Shown here piece by piece: positions 47,296 to 54,753 of a DNA stretch of 64,000 bases. Numbering within the stretch: position 1 is the stretch's first letter; every line of letters begins with the position of its first letter. The position numbers and the translations under genes were made by a program. The notes under the pieces are model-generated. The model saw only the letters and a program-made list of their open reading frames with translations, was not told where the DNA came from and did no database searches. The DNA is from Halomonas denitrificans (lineage in GTDB: Bacteria > Pseudomonadota > Gammaproteobacteria > Xanthomonadales > Wenzhouxiangellaceae), in assembly GCA_019800895.1 (NCBI GenBank), contig JAHVKF010000003.1, forward strand, positions 1 through 64,000, given 5' to 3'.

Positions 47296-47318
47296 AAAAA
47301 GTATCCCTGATACATCTT
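47296..47318 (-). promoter_or_regulatory. NsrR-like operator overlapping the -10 of the porin-nirS promoter
   Basis: Plus-strand halves AAAAAGTATCC and TGATACATCTT are separated by one base, in the 11-1-11 layout of NsrR sites. It is close to the site at 54628 (same first ten bases). The minus-strand -10 GATACT (47300-47305) lies inside it, so binding would repress. Confidence 0.6.
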
Positions 47319-47326
47319 CAGGAAGA

Positions 47327-47340
47327 TTGATCCCGGTCAA
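47327..47340 (-). promoter_or_regulatory. FNR/Dnr-type activator box for the porin-nirS operon
   Basis: TTGAT-cccg-GTCAA matches nine of ten consensus bases. Its centre lies about 41 bases before a transcription start predicted near 47292 from the -10 at 47300-47305, the classic class II position. Confidence 0.65.
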
Positions 47341-47390
47341 TTCCGTACCCGATCCTTTCCGCGAGTCGTGCACGGCACCGAGCCCGTTAA

Positions 47391-47420
47391 TTGACCGGTC
47401 GGCCAGTTCATGTCTATACT
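47391..47420 (+). promoter_or_regulatory. Sigma-70 promoter for the alkB gene
   Basis: -35 TTGACC (47391-47396), 18-base spacer, -10 TATACT (47415-47420); start expected near 47427. GGGAG lies before ATG 47453. Confidence 0.65.
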
Positions 47421-47452
47421 GATCCGGAGCGCACAGCAGCTGGGAGCAGGCA

Positions 47453-48538
47453 ATGGACGCGACGATGGCCCCGGATGCCTCCGGCCGGAAATCCCGGCTT
47501 CGGCCGCTCGGCTACTGGCTGATCTTCACCGTGCCGGCGCTGATGCCGGCGGCTTGGTGGCTGGTGCAGGCCACGGGCTCCTACGTGTGCACCGCGCTGC
47601 CACTGGTCTGGCTGTACGGCGTGCTGCCGGTCGCCGACGTGCTGATCGGCCGCGATCGCGCGCCGCCGGTTCTCGCGCAGGACACCTGGCTGAACCGCCG
47701 ATTCATTCCCTGGCTGTGCCTTCCGGTGCACCTGATCACCATCTTCGGCTCCCTGTGGCTGCTGCCGCAGATGCCGTGGTGGGCCGGTGCGCTGTGGATC
47801 GCGTCGCTGGGCTACGTCGGCGGGGTGATGGCGATCAACGTCGGCCACGAGCTGATCCACCGGAAATCGAGGCTCGACCGCACGGTCGGCGGCCTGCTGC
47901 TGTCGAGCGTCAACTACGCGACCTTCAAGATCGAGCACGTCCGCGGCCACCACGTCTGGGTCGCCACCGAGCACGACCCGTCCTCGGCCCGGCGCGGCCA
48001 GACGCCGTACACCTTCGTCCCAAGAGCCCTGGTCCGGAACACGCTCAACGGCTGGACGCTGGAAACGGCCCGCCTGAAGCGGATGGACCTGCCGTGGTGG
48101 AAGCACGAGATGCTTGGCTGGACCGCCGTCGTCGCGGTGTTCGCCGTCACGGCCTGGTTCGTCGCCGGCGGGATCGGCGTGCTGGGCTTCTTCGCCCAGG
48201 GCCTGGTCGCCGCGGCGACGCTGGAGGTCATCAACTTCGTCGAGCACTACGGCCTGGAGCGGAAGAAACTCGAAAACGGCCGCTACGAGCGCCCGACGCC
48301 GCAGCACTCCTGGAACTCCGATTTCTGGTTGAGCAACGGCCTGCTGCTCCAGCTCCAGCGCCACTCGGACCACCACGCCAACCCCGGCCGCCCGTTCACC
48401 CAGCTCAGGAGCTGGCCCGAGGCCCCGCAACTGCCGCTGGGCTACTCGGCGATGCTCCCGATCGCGCTCCTGCCGCCGGTGTTTCGGAGACTCATCCACC
48501 CGCGCCTGGATGCCCGAAAACGGGCCTCGTCCGGTTGA
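47453..48538 (+). CDS. alkB: Alkane 1-monooxygenase (AlkB-type membrane di-iron hydroxylase)
   Basis: 361 residues with about six membrane helices. Histidine boxes: HELIHR (His132, His136), EHVRGHH (His162, 166, 167) and LQRHSDHH (His304, 307, 308), plus NFVEHYGLER, the extra box specific to alkane hydroxylases. It oxidises terminal carbons of medium-chain alkanes with O2 and rubredoxin; no rubredoxin gene is nearby. Its stop codon lies inside the -35 of the following tRNA-Arg promoter. Confidence 0.93.
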   Translation: MDATMAPDASGRKSRLRPLGYWLIFTVPALMPAAWWLVQATGSYVCTALPLVWLYGVLPVADVLIGRDRAPPVLAQDTWLNRRFIPWLCLPVHLITIFGSLWLLPQMPWWAGALWIASLGYVGGVMAINVGHELIHRKSRLDRTVGGLLLSSVNYATFKIEHVRGHHVWVATEHDPSSARRGQTPYTFVPRALVRNTLNGWTLETARLKRMDLPWWKHEMLGWTAVVAVFAVTAWFVAGGIGVLGFFAQGLVAAATLEVINFVEHYGLERKKLENGRYERPTPQHSWNSDFWLSNGLLLQLQRHSDHHANPGRPFTQLRSWPEAPQLPLGYSAMLPIALLPPVFRRLIHPRLDARKRASSG

Positions 48539-48562
48539 CAATCGCGCAAAAATTGAGATAAT
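48535..48562 (+). promoter_or_regulatory. tRNA-Arg promoter overlapping the alkB stop
   Basis: Perfect -35 TTGACA (48535-48540), 16-base spacer, -10 GATAAT (48557-48562). Start expected near 48569, eight bases before the tRNA. Confidence 0.8.
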
Positions 48563-48576
48563 GCACGGCTTGCAAC

Positions 48577-48653
48577 GCGCCCGTAGCTCAGCTGGATAGA
48601 GTACCTGGCTACGAACCAGGCGGTCGGAGGTTCGAATCCTTCCGGGCGCGCCA
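48577..48653 (+). tRNA. tRNA-Arg(ACG)
   Basis: 77 bases with encoded CCA. Acceptor GCGCCCG/CGGGCGC, D-arm GCTCAGCTGGATAGAGT, anticodon stem CCTGG/CCAGG with loop CTACGAA (anticodon ACG, read as ICG after deamination), T-arm GGAGG-TTCGAAT-CCTTC. It decodes CGU, CGC and CGA. Confidence 0.97.
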
Positions 48654-48654
48654 T

Positions 48655-48697
48655 TTCAACGAAAACGCCCCGCCTCGTGCGGGGCGTTTTCGTTGAA
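48655..48697 (+). terminator. 19-bp perfect palindromic terminator of tRNA-Arg
   Basis: TTCAACGAAAACGCCCCGC (48655-48673) pairs without mismatch with 48679-48697 around loop CTCGT; T-runs on both strands make it bidirectional. Confidence 0.9.
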
Positions 48698-48984
48698 GCG
48701 CCCGGAAGGATGCGAACCTCCGAAAAAAATAAACAATGCGGTTCGAACCGAGGCCCTCCGGGCCAAGCTCGCTGAAGCGCAGCTTCAGCCATCCTTCCGG
48801 GCGCGCCGAGCGAAGCCGCGACCCTTCCTAAACCGGCTCCGTTGATGGTCCTCCGAGTTGGAGAAGCGGTCCGCGCGGGGCCTTTTTCATTGGCACGCCC
48901 GGAAGGATGCTCCCTCCAGCCCGCTGGAACCTCGAATCCCGTGTCCGTATAGTGCTTTGAATGCAACGAGACGGAGAAGCGGGG
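48698..48984. repeat. tRNA-Arg 3'-end remnants with hairpin insert
   Basis: 48698-48723 is an inverted copy of the tRNA-Arg 3' end (CGCCCGGAAGGATGCGAACC). After an A-rich spacer, GGTTCGAA carries a 44-base insert (48748-48791, CCGAG to CCA) and continues TCCTTCCGGGCGCGCC (48792-48807). A second inverted fragment (CGCCCGGAAGGATGC) is at about 48897-48911, preceded by a GCGCGGGGCCTTTTT terminator remnant. TATAGT at 48948-48953 is a likely -10 for the next gene. Confidence 0.8.
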
Positions 48985-50595
48985 ATGCGCGGACGAGTCG
49001 GTCAGACGATGCCCTTCTTGCTGCTGTTCTTCGGCTCGTTCGCCGGGCCGGTCGCGGCTCAGCTCCTGGTCGAGAACAACCAGAAGCTCTACCACCCGAC
49101 CGGGTCCGGCAGCTTCGGCGCGGCCATCGCGATCGCGGACATGGACGGCGACGGGTTCCCGGACCTGGTGATCGGCAATCCGGAGAAGATGTTCTTCGGC
49201 CAGTTTTCCGATTTGCCGAATGCGGGCGAACTCGCGATCATTCCCAACCAACAGGGCCAATTCCCGACCGACTCCTTTCTCTGGGAGCGGTACGTCCAGT
49301 CGACATCGCAGCAGCCCAACTTCATCGGGCGGGTCGACGAGGACGACTTCTTCGGACACGCGGTCGCGACGGGCGACTTCGATGGCGACGGCCAGAGCGA
49401 TGTCATGGTCGGAGCGCCAGGCGATCACTTTCCCGTCGATGGAATGCCGATCCGCCTCTCCCTGGGCTCCGCCACGGTGGCCTACGGCGATGCGGCAATC
49501 GGCCTGAACCGCATGCGCATCTGGCGGCAGGCGGCTCCGAACGTGAATTCGCAGCTGACCTCGATCGTTCCGGGCAACGCCGAAGACGGCGAGCGATTCG
49601 GCTGGGTGCTCGCGGTCGGCGATTTCAATGGCGACGGGATCGACGACGTGGCCGTCGGCGTGCCCGGCGAGACGCTGGACGGCACCGCGAACGCCACGGG
49701 CGCCGTCAACGTGATCTACGGCAGTTCCCCAGCGGGGCTGACCGAGGACGACGCGCAGTTCCTGCACCAGGGCACGCCCGGAATCGTGGGCGCGCCCGAA
49801 GCCGGAGACGAATTCGGCCATGCACTCGCCGCAGGAAACTTCAACTGCGACGCCTACGACGACCTCGTGGTCGGTATTCACAAGGAAGACATCGGCGACG
49901 TGACCGATGCCGGCGCGGCGGTGGTGCTGTACGGTGGGCCGTCGGGCCTTGGAACCGAGGTCCTGCCGACCGAGTCCTTCCACCAGGGGCGGGGCGATGT
50001 GCGAGGCGACGCCGAGGTGGGCGACCGGCTCGGCTCGTCACTGGCCAGTGGCGATTTCAACGGTGATGGGTGTGATGACCTGGCCGTGGGCGTTCCCTTC
50101 GAGGCGGTAAGCACGCTCGCGACGGCCGGCGCCGTTGCGGTGTTCTACGGATCGTCTGCAAATGGCCTGACCGCGGACGACGATGAGTTCATTACGGGCG
50201 GCTGGGCCGAAGACACGGAATCCGGCGACCGCTTCGGTACAAGCTTGGCGACCGGCGATTTCAACGACGACGGCAGGGACGACCTGGTCGTGTCCGTACC
50301 GGGCGAGGACTACGACGGTGGACCGGTCGACTCGGGGGCCGTGAACATCCTCTACGGGTCGAACGCCGGGCTGGTGGCGGAGGGCAGCGAAGTCTGGCAT
50401 GCGGGTACGCCCGGCATCATCGGTGACCCTCAGCCGACCAGCGAGTTCGGCACCGGGCTGGCCACCGGTCGGCTCAATTACGGAGACAAGGACGATCTCG
50501 TCATCGGCGTGCCGTGGGACCCGCCGGAGTGGGGCAGCGTGAACATTTTGCTGACCGACGGTCCCTTCTTCCTCGACGGTTTCGAGAGTGACTGA
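48985..50595 (+). CDS. Secreted FG-GAP repeat (integrin alpha-like propeller) protein
   Basis: 536 residues from ATG 48985, chosen because GGAG lies eight bases before it and it begins a clean signal peptide (MRGRVGQTMPFLLLFFGSFA, then GPVAAQ); ATG 48961 is an alternative. About seven FG-GAP units carry calcium-binding loops (DMDGDGFPDLVIG, DFDGDGQSDVMVG, DFNGDGIDDVAVG, DFNDDGRDDLVVS). It ends FLDGFESD, resembling the short DGFE-type C-terminus of many secreted proteins in this group. Ligand binding or adhesion is inferred. Confidence 0.85.
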   Translation: MRGRVGQTMPFLLLFFGSFAGPVAAQLLVENNQKLYHPTGSGSFGAAIAIADMDGDGFPDLVIGNPEKMFFGQFSDLPNAGELAIIPNQQGQFPTDSFLWERYVQSTSQQPNFIGRVDEDDFFGHAVATGDFDGDGQSDVMVGAPGDHFPVDGMPIRLSLGSATVAYGDAAIGLNRMRIWRQAAPNVNSQLTSIVPGNAEDGERFGWVLAVGDFNGDGIDDVAVGVPGETLDGTANATGAVNVIYGSSPAGLTEDDAQFLHQGTPGIVGAPEAGDEFGHALAAGNFNCDAYDDLVVGIHKEDIGDVTDAGAAVVLYGGPSGLGTEVLPTESFHQGRGDVRGDAEVGDRLGSSLASGDFNGDGCDDLAVGVPFEAVSTLATAGAVAVFYGSSANGLTADDDEFITGGWAEDTESGDRFGTSLATGDFNDDGRDDLVVSVPGEDYDGGPVDSGAVNILYGSNAGLVAEGSEVWHAGTPGIIGDPQPTSEFGTGLATGRLNYGDKDDLVIGVPWDPPEWGSVNILLTDGPFFLDGFESD

Positions 50596-51073
50596 CAGCG
50601 CGGTTCAGGGATCGGCGCTGGAGTCGCGCGAGGCGGACCTCGACGACCCGCGGGTGCAGCGTCTCCTCGAGACGCACACCCTTCGAGCCCTGGCCAACGC
50701 CCGCTGCCGCGAAGGCCACGCCCTCGACCTCGATGCACTGCGTCAGCCATCCATCGAAGTGCGCGTCCTCCTGCTCGACGGAGAACCCGTCGCCGTCGGC
50801 GCGCTGCGCACCCTCGATGCCACCCACGGCGAACTGAAGTCGATGTTCGTCGCCGACGAGGCCCGCGGGCAGGGCGTCGGCCGAGCCCTGCTCGACCATC
50901 TGGTCGACGTTGCACGAGGCAAGGGCATGACCCGTCTGAGCCTGGAAACCGGAACGTCGGACTATTTCGACGCCGCCCGTGCGCTCTACGCGCGAAACGG
51001 CTTCGAGACCTGCGAGCCCTTCGCCGACCTGCCGCCGCACGACGACAGCGTATTCATGACGCGAGCGATCTGA
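50588..51073 (+). CDS. GNAT family N-acetyltransferase
   Basis: 161 residues; GTG start overlaps the end of the FG-GAP gene by eight bases, suggesting coupled translation. The acetyl-CoA site is visible in ELKSMFVADEARGQGVGRALLDHLV (motif A, RGQGVG), followed by LSLETGTSDYFDAARALYARNGF. The substrate is unknown. It resembles PhnO/YsnE-type small GNATs. Confidence 0.87.
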   Translation: MTDSAVQGSALESREADLDDPRVQRLLETHTLRALANARCREGHALDLDALRQPSIEVRVLLLDGEPVAVGALRTLDATHGELKSMFVADEARGQGVGRALLDHLVDVARGKGMTRLSLETGTSDYFDAARALYARNGFETCEPFADLPPHDDSVFMTRAI

Positions 51074-51082
51074 GTCGACCGA

Positions 51083-51508
51083 TCAGCCCTCCAGCGCCGC
51101 GTCCATCGTGATCTCGGCGGTGAACAGCTTCGAGATCGGGCAATTCGCCTTGGCCGCCTCGGCGGCCTCGGCGAACTGTTCGGCGCTCGCGCCCGGCACG
51201 GACGCGCGGCAGTGCAGGTGGATCTTCGTGATCGCGAAGCCGCCGTCGACCTCGTCGAGTTGGACGGTGGCCCGGGTGTCGATGCGCTCGGCGGTGAAGT
51301 CGTGCTGGCCGAGGATCATCGACAGCGCCATCGAGAAGCAGCCGGCGTGGGCCGCGCCGACCAGCTCTTCCGGGTTGGTGCCGTTCTCGTCCTTGAAACG
51401 GGTCTTGAAGGAGTAGGGCGTGGAATCGAGCACGCCGCTGTCGGAGGTCAGCGTGCCCTGACCGTTTTCCAGGTTGCCTTTCCACTGTGCGGATGCAGAA
51501 CGTTTCAT
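51083..51508 (-). CDS. OsmC family peroxiredoxin
   Basis: 141 residues from MKRSASAQWKGNL. The redox cysteines are in AAHAGCFSMALS and KANCPISKL. NPEELVGAAHAGCFSMAL marks the OsmC subgroup rather than Ohr. It reduces organic hydroperoxides. It is convergent with the GNAT gene and fits a salt- or oxidative-stress role. Confidence 0.92.
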   Translation of the reverse strand: MKRSASAQWKGNLENGQGTLTSDSGVLDSTPYSFKTRFKDENGTNPEELVGAAHAGCFSMALSMILGQHDFTAERIDTRATVQLDEVDGGFAITKIHLHCRASVPGASAEQFAEAAEAAKANCPISKLFTAEITMDAALEG

Positions 51509-51621
51509 TGCGTGTTTTCCGATACGAATTGATCCCAGCCTAACAAGCACGGATCAAGGCGGTCCCGGTGTCCGGCTCCTGGCCCGCTACAATCCCGGGC
51601 GTCCTTGCACCGATCGCCGCA

Positions 51622-52566
51622 ATGAACCCGACCGCCCTCCGCGTGCTGTTTCTCGTCGCCGCCGCCGCGATGCTGCTGCCGTGGCTCACGGCGCCGATCG
51701 GCCTGGCGGCCGGTGCGGTCTTCGGCCTGCTGCTCGGCAATCCGTACGCAGAGCGAACCGGGAAACTGGCCGGCCAGCTTCTGAAGGTCTGCGTCGTCGG
51801 CCTGGGCTTCGGCCTGTCGCTGCCCGCCGTGCTGGAAACGGGCGCGACGGGGCTCTGGCTGATGGGGCTCTGGGTGATCCTGGTCCTCGGCACGGGGCTT
51901 CTCCTGGCACGCGCCTTCGGGGTGGAATCGGCCACCGGTCGCCTGGTGTCGGCCGGCACGGCGATCTGCGGCGGCACGGCGATCGCCGCCGTCGCGCCGG
52001 TGCTGCGGGCGAAATCGGAGTCCATCTCCACCGCGATGGCCTGCGTGTTCGTGCTCAATGCCGTCGCGCTGTACCTGTATCCGTGGACCGGTCGCCAGCT
52101 GGGCCTGAGCGAATCGCAGTTCGCGCTCTGGGCGGCGGTCGCGATCCACGACACCAGTTCGGTGGTCGGCGCGGCCTCGGCGTACGGGCCCCAGGCGCTG
52201 GCCGAGGCGACGGTACTGAAGCTGGCCCGCGCGCTGTGGATCCTGCCGCTGGTGCTCGGCTTCGCGCTGCTGGTCGCCCGCGACGACGGCACGTCGCGGC
52301 TCGCGGGCTTCAAGCCGCCGGTCTTCATCGGCGTGTTCGTGCTGGCGGCGGCGGCGCGCTCGCTGCTGCCCTCCGGCGAGCCCCTGTTCGATGCCCTGTA
52401 TCTCGCGGCCCGACAGGGACTGGTGCTGGTGCTGTTCCTGGTCGGCGCGGGGCTGTCCCGCGATCTGCTGGCCCGGGTCGGCTGGCGCCCGTTCGCGCAC
52501 GGGCTGACGCTGTGGCTGCTCGCGACCGCAGCGAGCCTCGCGGCGGTGCTCGCCTGGGTCACATGA
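51622..52566 (+). CDS. YeiH-family (UPF0324) putative transporter
   Basis: 314 residues with about nine or ten membrane helices. Family hallmarks: LKVCVVGLGFGLSL, SAGTAICGGTAIAAVAPV, FALWAAVAIHDTSSVVGAAS and VLKLARALWILPL. Often annotated as a sulfate exporter, though evidence for that substrate is thin. Start ATG 51622 is chosen over GTG 51568. Its end overlaps nsrR (opposite strand) by eight bases. Confidence 0.87.
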   Translation: MNPTALRVLFLVAAAAMLLPWLTAPIGLAAGAVFGLLLGNPYAERTGKLAGQLLKVCVVGLGFGLSLPAVLETGATGLWLMGLWVILVLGTGLLLARAFGVESATGRLVSAGTAICGGTAIAAVAPVLRAKSESISTAMACVFVLNAVALYLYPWTGRQLGLSESQFALWAAVAIHDTSSVVGAASAYGPQALAEATVLKLARALWILPLVLGFALLVARDDGTSRLAGFKPPVFIGVFVLAAAARSLLPSGEPLFDALYLAARQGLVLVLFLVGAGLSRDLLARVGWRPFAHGLTLWLLATAASLAAVLAWVT

Positions 52567-53014
52567 CCGCGGGTTCGTTCCCGATCTTCAGCAGTTGCTT
52601 CAGCGGCCCGACCTTGCCGTTCGGCAGCAGGTCGGCCAGCGTGTGGTCGCGCAGGACGTCGAGGTAGGCGCGGGTCGCGCGAGCCAGGAGCGGCGGAAGC
52701 GCACAGGCCGGAGTGATCACGCAGGCGTTATCCGGCCGCATGCACTCGACCATGCCGAAGTCCGGCTCCATTTCGGAAACCACGTCGGCGAGGTTGATCT
52801 CGGCCGGCGGCCGGCCCAGTTGGAGTCCGCCCCCGGCGCCGCGCCGGGAGTCGACGAAGCCGGCGGCGGCCAGGCGCTGGACGACCTTCATCAGGTGGTT
52901 GTTGGAGATTCCGTAGGCCTCGGAGATTTCGCGGATCCGACACCGCTGGCCCGGGCGGAGCGCGAGGTAGATCAGGACGCGTAGGGAAAAATCCGTGTAC
53001 TGGGTCAGGCGCAT
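52559..53014 (-). CDS. nsrR: Nitric oxide-sensing Rrf2 regulator NsrR
   Basis: 151 residues. The winged helix-turn-helix (MRLTQYTDFSLRVLIYLA, IREISEAYGISNNHLMKVV, RRGAGGGLQL) is followed by three cysteines, Cys91, Cys98 and Cys104 (ECMRPDNACVITPAC), which with Asp8 would bind a 4Fe-4S cluster. NO damages the cluster and releases repression. It is the last gene of a minus-strand trio (DUF454, nnrS, nsrR) whose promoter carries NsrR-like sites, so it likely controls itself. Confidence 0.93.
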   Translation of the reverse strand: MRLTQYTDFSLRVLIYLALRPGQRCRIREISEAYGISNNHLMKVVQRLAAAGFVDSRRGAGGGLQLGRPPAEINLADVVSEMEPDFGMVECMRPDNACVITPACALPPLLARATRAYLDVLRDHTLADLLPNGKVGPLKQLLKIGNEPAVM

Positions 53015-53027
53015 CGTTGCACTCCGG

Positions 53028-54179
53028 TCAGCCGGGTCGACCGTCGACGCGAGGACGGGTCAACGGACGATAGAAGGATAGCCCGAACAGCAAGAACGCG
53101 ACGATCCAGGCCAGCGCGGAGGCTTCCAGCACCGGGTCGCGCGGCAACGTGCCGACGGCGACGAGGGTTCGCAGCAGGGCAGCCAGGGATATGCCGCCGA
53201 AGGCGAACGCGGTGAGTCCGGAGACCTGCAGGGGGCGACCCGTGTGACCGAGCGTGACCCGCGCCATGACCCCGATGATCAAGGTGCCCATCGCGCCGAT
53301 GCCCAGCGCATGCATCCACGCCCGGTTGGGGATGCCGGCAGTCATCAGACCTCCGCCACGCAACAGAAGGGCCAGGACGATCCAGGCGTGGCCGAGGTGG
53401 AGGACGACGACCAGTGGGTCGCGCAGCGCCCTCCAGCCCCGCCAGAAGGGAAGCCTGGCCGCCTGCAGCGCGGCAGCGGCCAGGCACGCGGTACCGACCA
53501 GCCGGAGCGGCACATCGAACTGGGCCAGCGCGGCGGCCACCAGCACGGCGGCCAGGGCAATTCGATCCAGGGGCATCGGACTGCCTACGTCGTCGGCGGG
53601 CAGGCCGTTGCGCTTCAGCCAGTTACGCGTGAACAGCGGCGTGATGCGACCACCGACGACCAGCAGCATGACGAGGTAGATGTCCAGGGCCAGGGTCTCG
53701 GCGCGCACGGGGTGGTCGCCGATCAGGAACATCGCCTGGGCGCCGGCAAGGACCAGGAGCAGGACCGGCATCGCGTAGTTCCGGCGATTGCCCTCGCCGA
53801 GGATCGGCCGGGCGACGGCCACCGCCAGGGCGGGGAGGAACAGCAAGGCACCGAGGACGGCAATGGTGTGGAGGGTTCCCGGCACCAGGTTCCAGGTCGC
53901 GACCCGGCCGGCCAGCCAGGCCGCGACCAGCAGGGCGAGCCATCGACCGCTCAACGGTGCGGTCGAGGTCCAGTTCGGAACGGCGGTCAGGAGAAAGCCG
54001 GCGACGACCGCCGGGGTGAAACCGAACAGCATTTCATGGACATGCCAGAACACCGTCGGCTCGGCGGCGGGCGGAAGCACGCCGGCGATCATCGCCGCCC
54101 AGAGCGCGATGCTGGCCACCGCGTGGACGGCGGCGAGCAGGAAGAACGGTCGGAAGCCGGTGGCCAGCAAGGTCTTCAT
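53028..54179 (-). CDS. nnrS: NnrS family heme-copper membrane protein
   Basis: 383 residues, about twelve membrane helices. Typical segments: TGFRPFFLLAAVHA near the start, FWHVHEMLFGFTPAVVAGFLLTAVPNWT, GGRITPLFTRNWL, HLGHAWIVLALLLRG and MHALGIGAMGTLIIGVMARVTLGHTGR. NnrS helps cells tolerate nitrosative stress. Start ATG overlaps the stop of the DUF454 gene (ATGA). Thirteen bases separate it from nsrR. Confidence 0.95.
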   Translation of the reverse strand: MKTLLATGFRPFFLLAAVHAVASIALWAAMIAGVLPPAAEPTVFWHVHEMLFGFTPAVVAGFLLTAVPNWTSTAPLSGRWLALLVAAWLAGRVATWNLVPGTLHTIAVLGALLFLPALAVAVARPILGEGNRRNYAMPVLLLVLAGAQAMFLIGDHPVRAETLALDIYLVMLLVVGGRITPLFTRNWLKRNGLPADDVGSPMPLDRIALAAVLVAAALAQFDVPLRLVGTACLAAAALQAARLPFWRGWRALRDPLVVVLHLGHAWIVLALLLRGGGLMTAGIPNRAWMHALGIGAMGTLIIGVMARVTLGHTGRPLQVSGLTAFAFGGISLAALLRTLVAVGTLPRDPVLEASALAWIVAFLLFGLSFYRPLTRPRVDGRPG

Positions 54180-54577
54180 TGCGCACCTCGACGCGGCGCT
54201 GGTCGGCTTGCGATCCAGGCGGCGATCGCGGCGAGAAGCGGGAGGACGATCGCCCGCGCCGCTTGCGGAAGGTCGGTCACGACCAGGACCAGCGCGCTGG
54301 CCGACAGCAGGGTCAGCGCGAGGCACTTGGCAGACCGGGGAACGGCGCGCTGGTCTTCCCAGTCGCGTACGGCCGGCCCGAACTGCGGGTGCCGGCGGAT
54401 TCGTTCGGCCAGTTCGGGTGCTCCGCGGGAGGCGGACCAGGCCGCCAGCAAGAGGAAGGGCGTGGTCGGGAGCAGGGGCAGGACCAGGCCGATACCGCCG
54501 GTGGTCAGGCAGACCAGCGCGAGCGCACGGTGCACCCGCTGCATGCCTCGTCGAGACCCTGGATCGTGAACGCTCAT
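54176..54577 (-). CDS. DUF454 (YbaN-like) inner-membrane protein
   Basis: 133 residues with three or four helices. The family signature LALVCLTTGGIGLVLPLLP with TTPFLLLAAW is followed by GPAVRDWEDQRAVPRSAKCLAL. The function is unknown; members are often found near nitrogen-oxide genes. It starts MSVHDPG and is the first gene after the NsrR-controlled divergent promoter. Confidence 0.9.
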   Translation of the reverse strand: MSVHDPGSRRGMQRVHRALALVCLTTGGIGLVLPLLPTTPFLLLAAWSASRGAPELAERIRRHPQFGPAVRDWEDQRAVPRSAKCLALTLLSASALVLVVTDLPQAARAIVLPLLAAIAAWIASRPAPRRGAQ

Positions 54578-54599
54578 CGGATTGCCGGTCTCCCGAAAA

Positions 54600-54622
54600 A
54601 AGATGCGCACAGTATACATCTT
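54600..54622. promoter_or_regulatory. NsrR operator in the norZ/DUF454 divergent promoter
   Basis: AAGATGCGCAC, one base, GTATACATCTT: a strong 11-1-11 palindrome matching the NsrR consensus ends AAGATG and CATCTT. It covers the minus-strand -10 TATACT (54611-54616). Confidence 0.8.
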
Positions 54623-54627
54623 TAGTA

Positions 54628-54650
54628 AAAAAGTATCTATAATGCATCTT
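54628..54650 (+). promoter_or_regulatory. Second NsrR-like site overlapping the norZ -10
   Basis: AAAAAGTATCT, one base, TAATGCATCTT. The right half matches ten of eleven consensus bases. The plus-strand -10 TATAAT (54638-54643) lies inside it. Confidence 0.65.
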
Positions 54651-54753
54651 GAGTCGTCGGCGGTCCGGCGATCCCCGACCTGGCCCCGATGCCGGGCGGC
54701 CAACAAGGAAGCCCCGCTGGGGCGCGTTAACGAGAAAAGGGAAGGAGACAACG

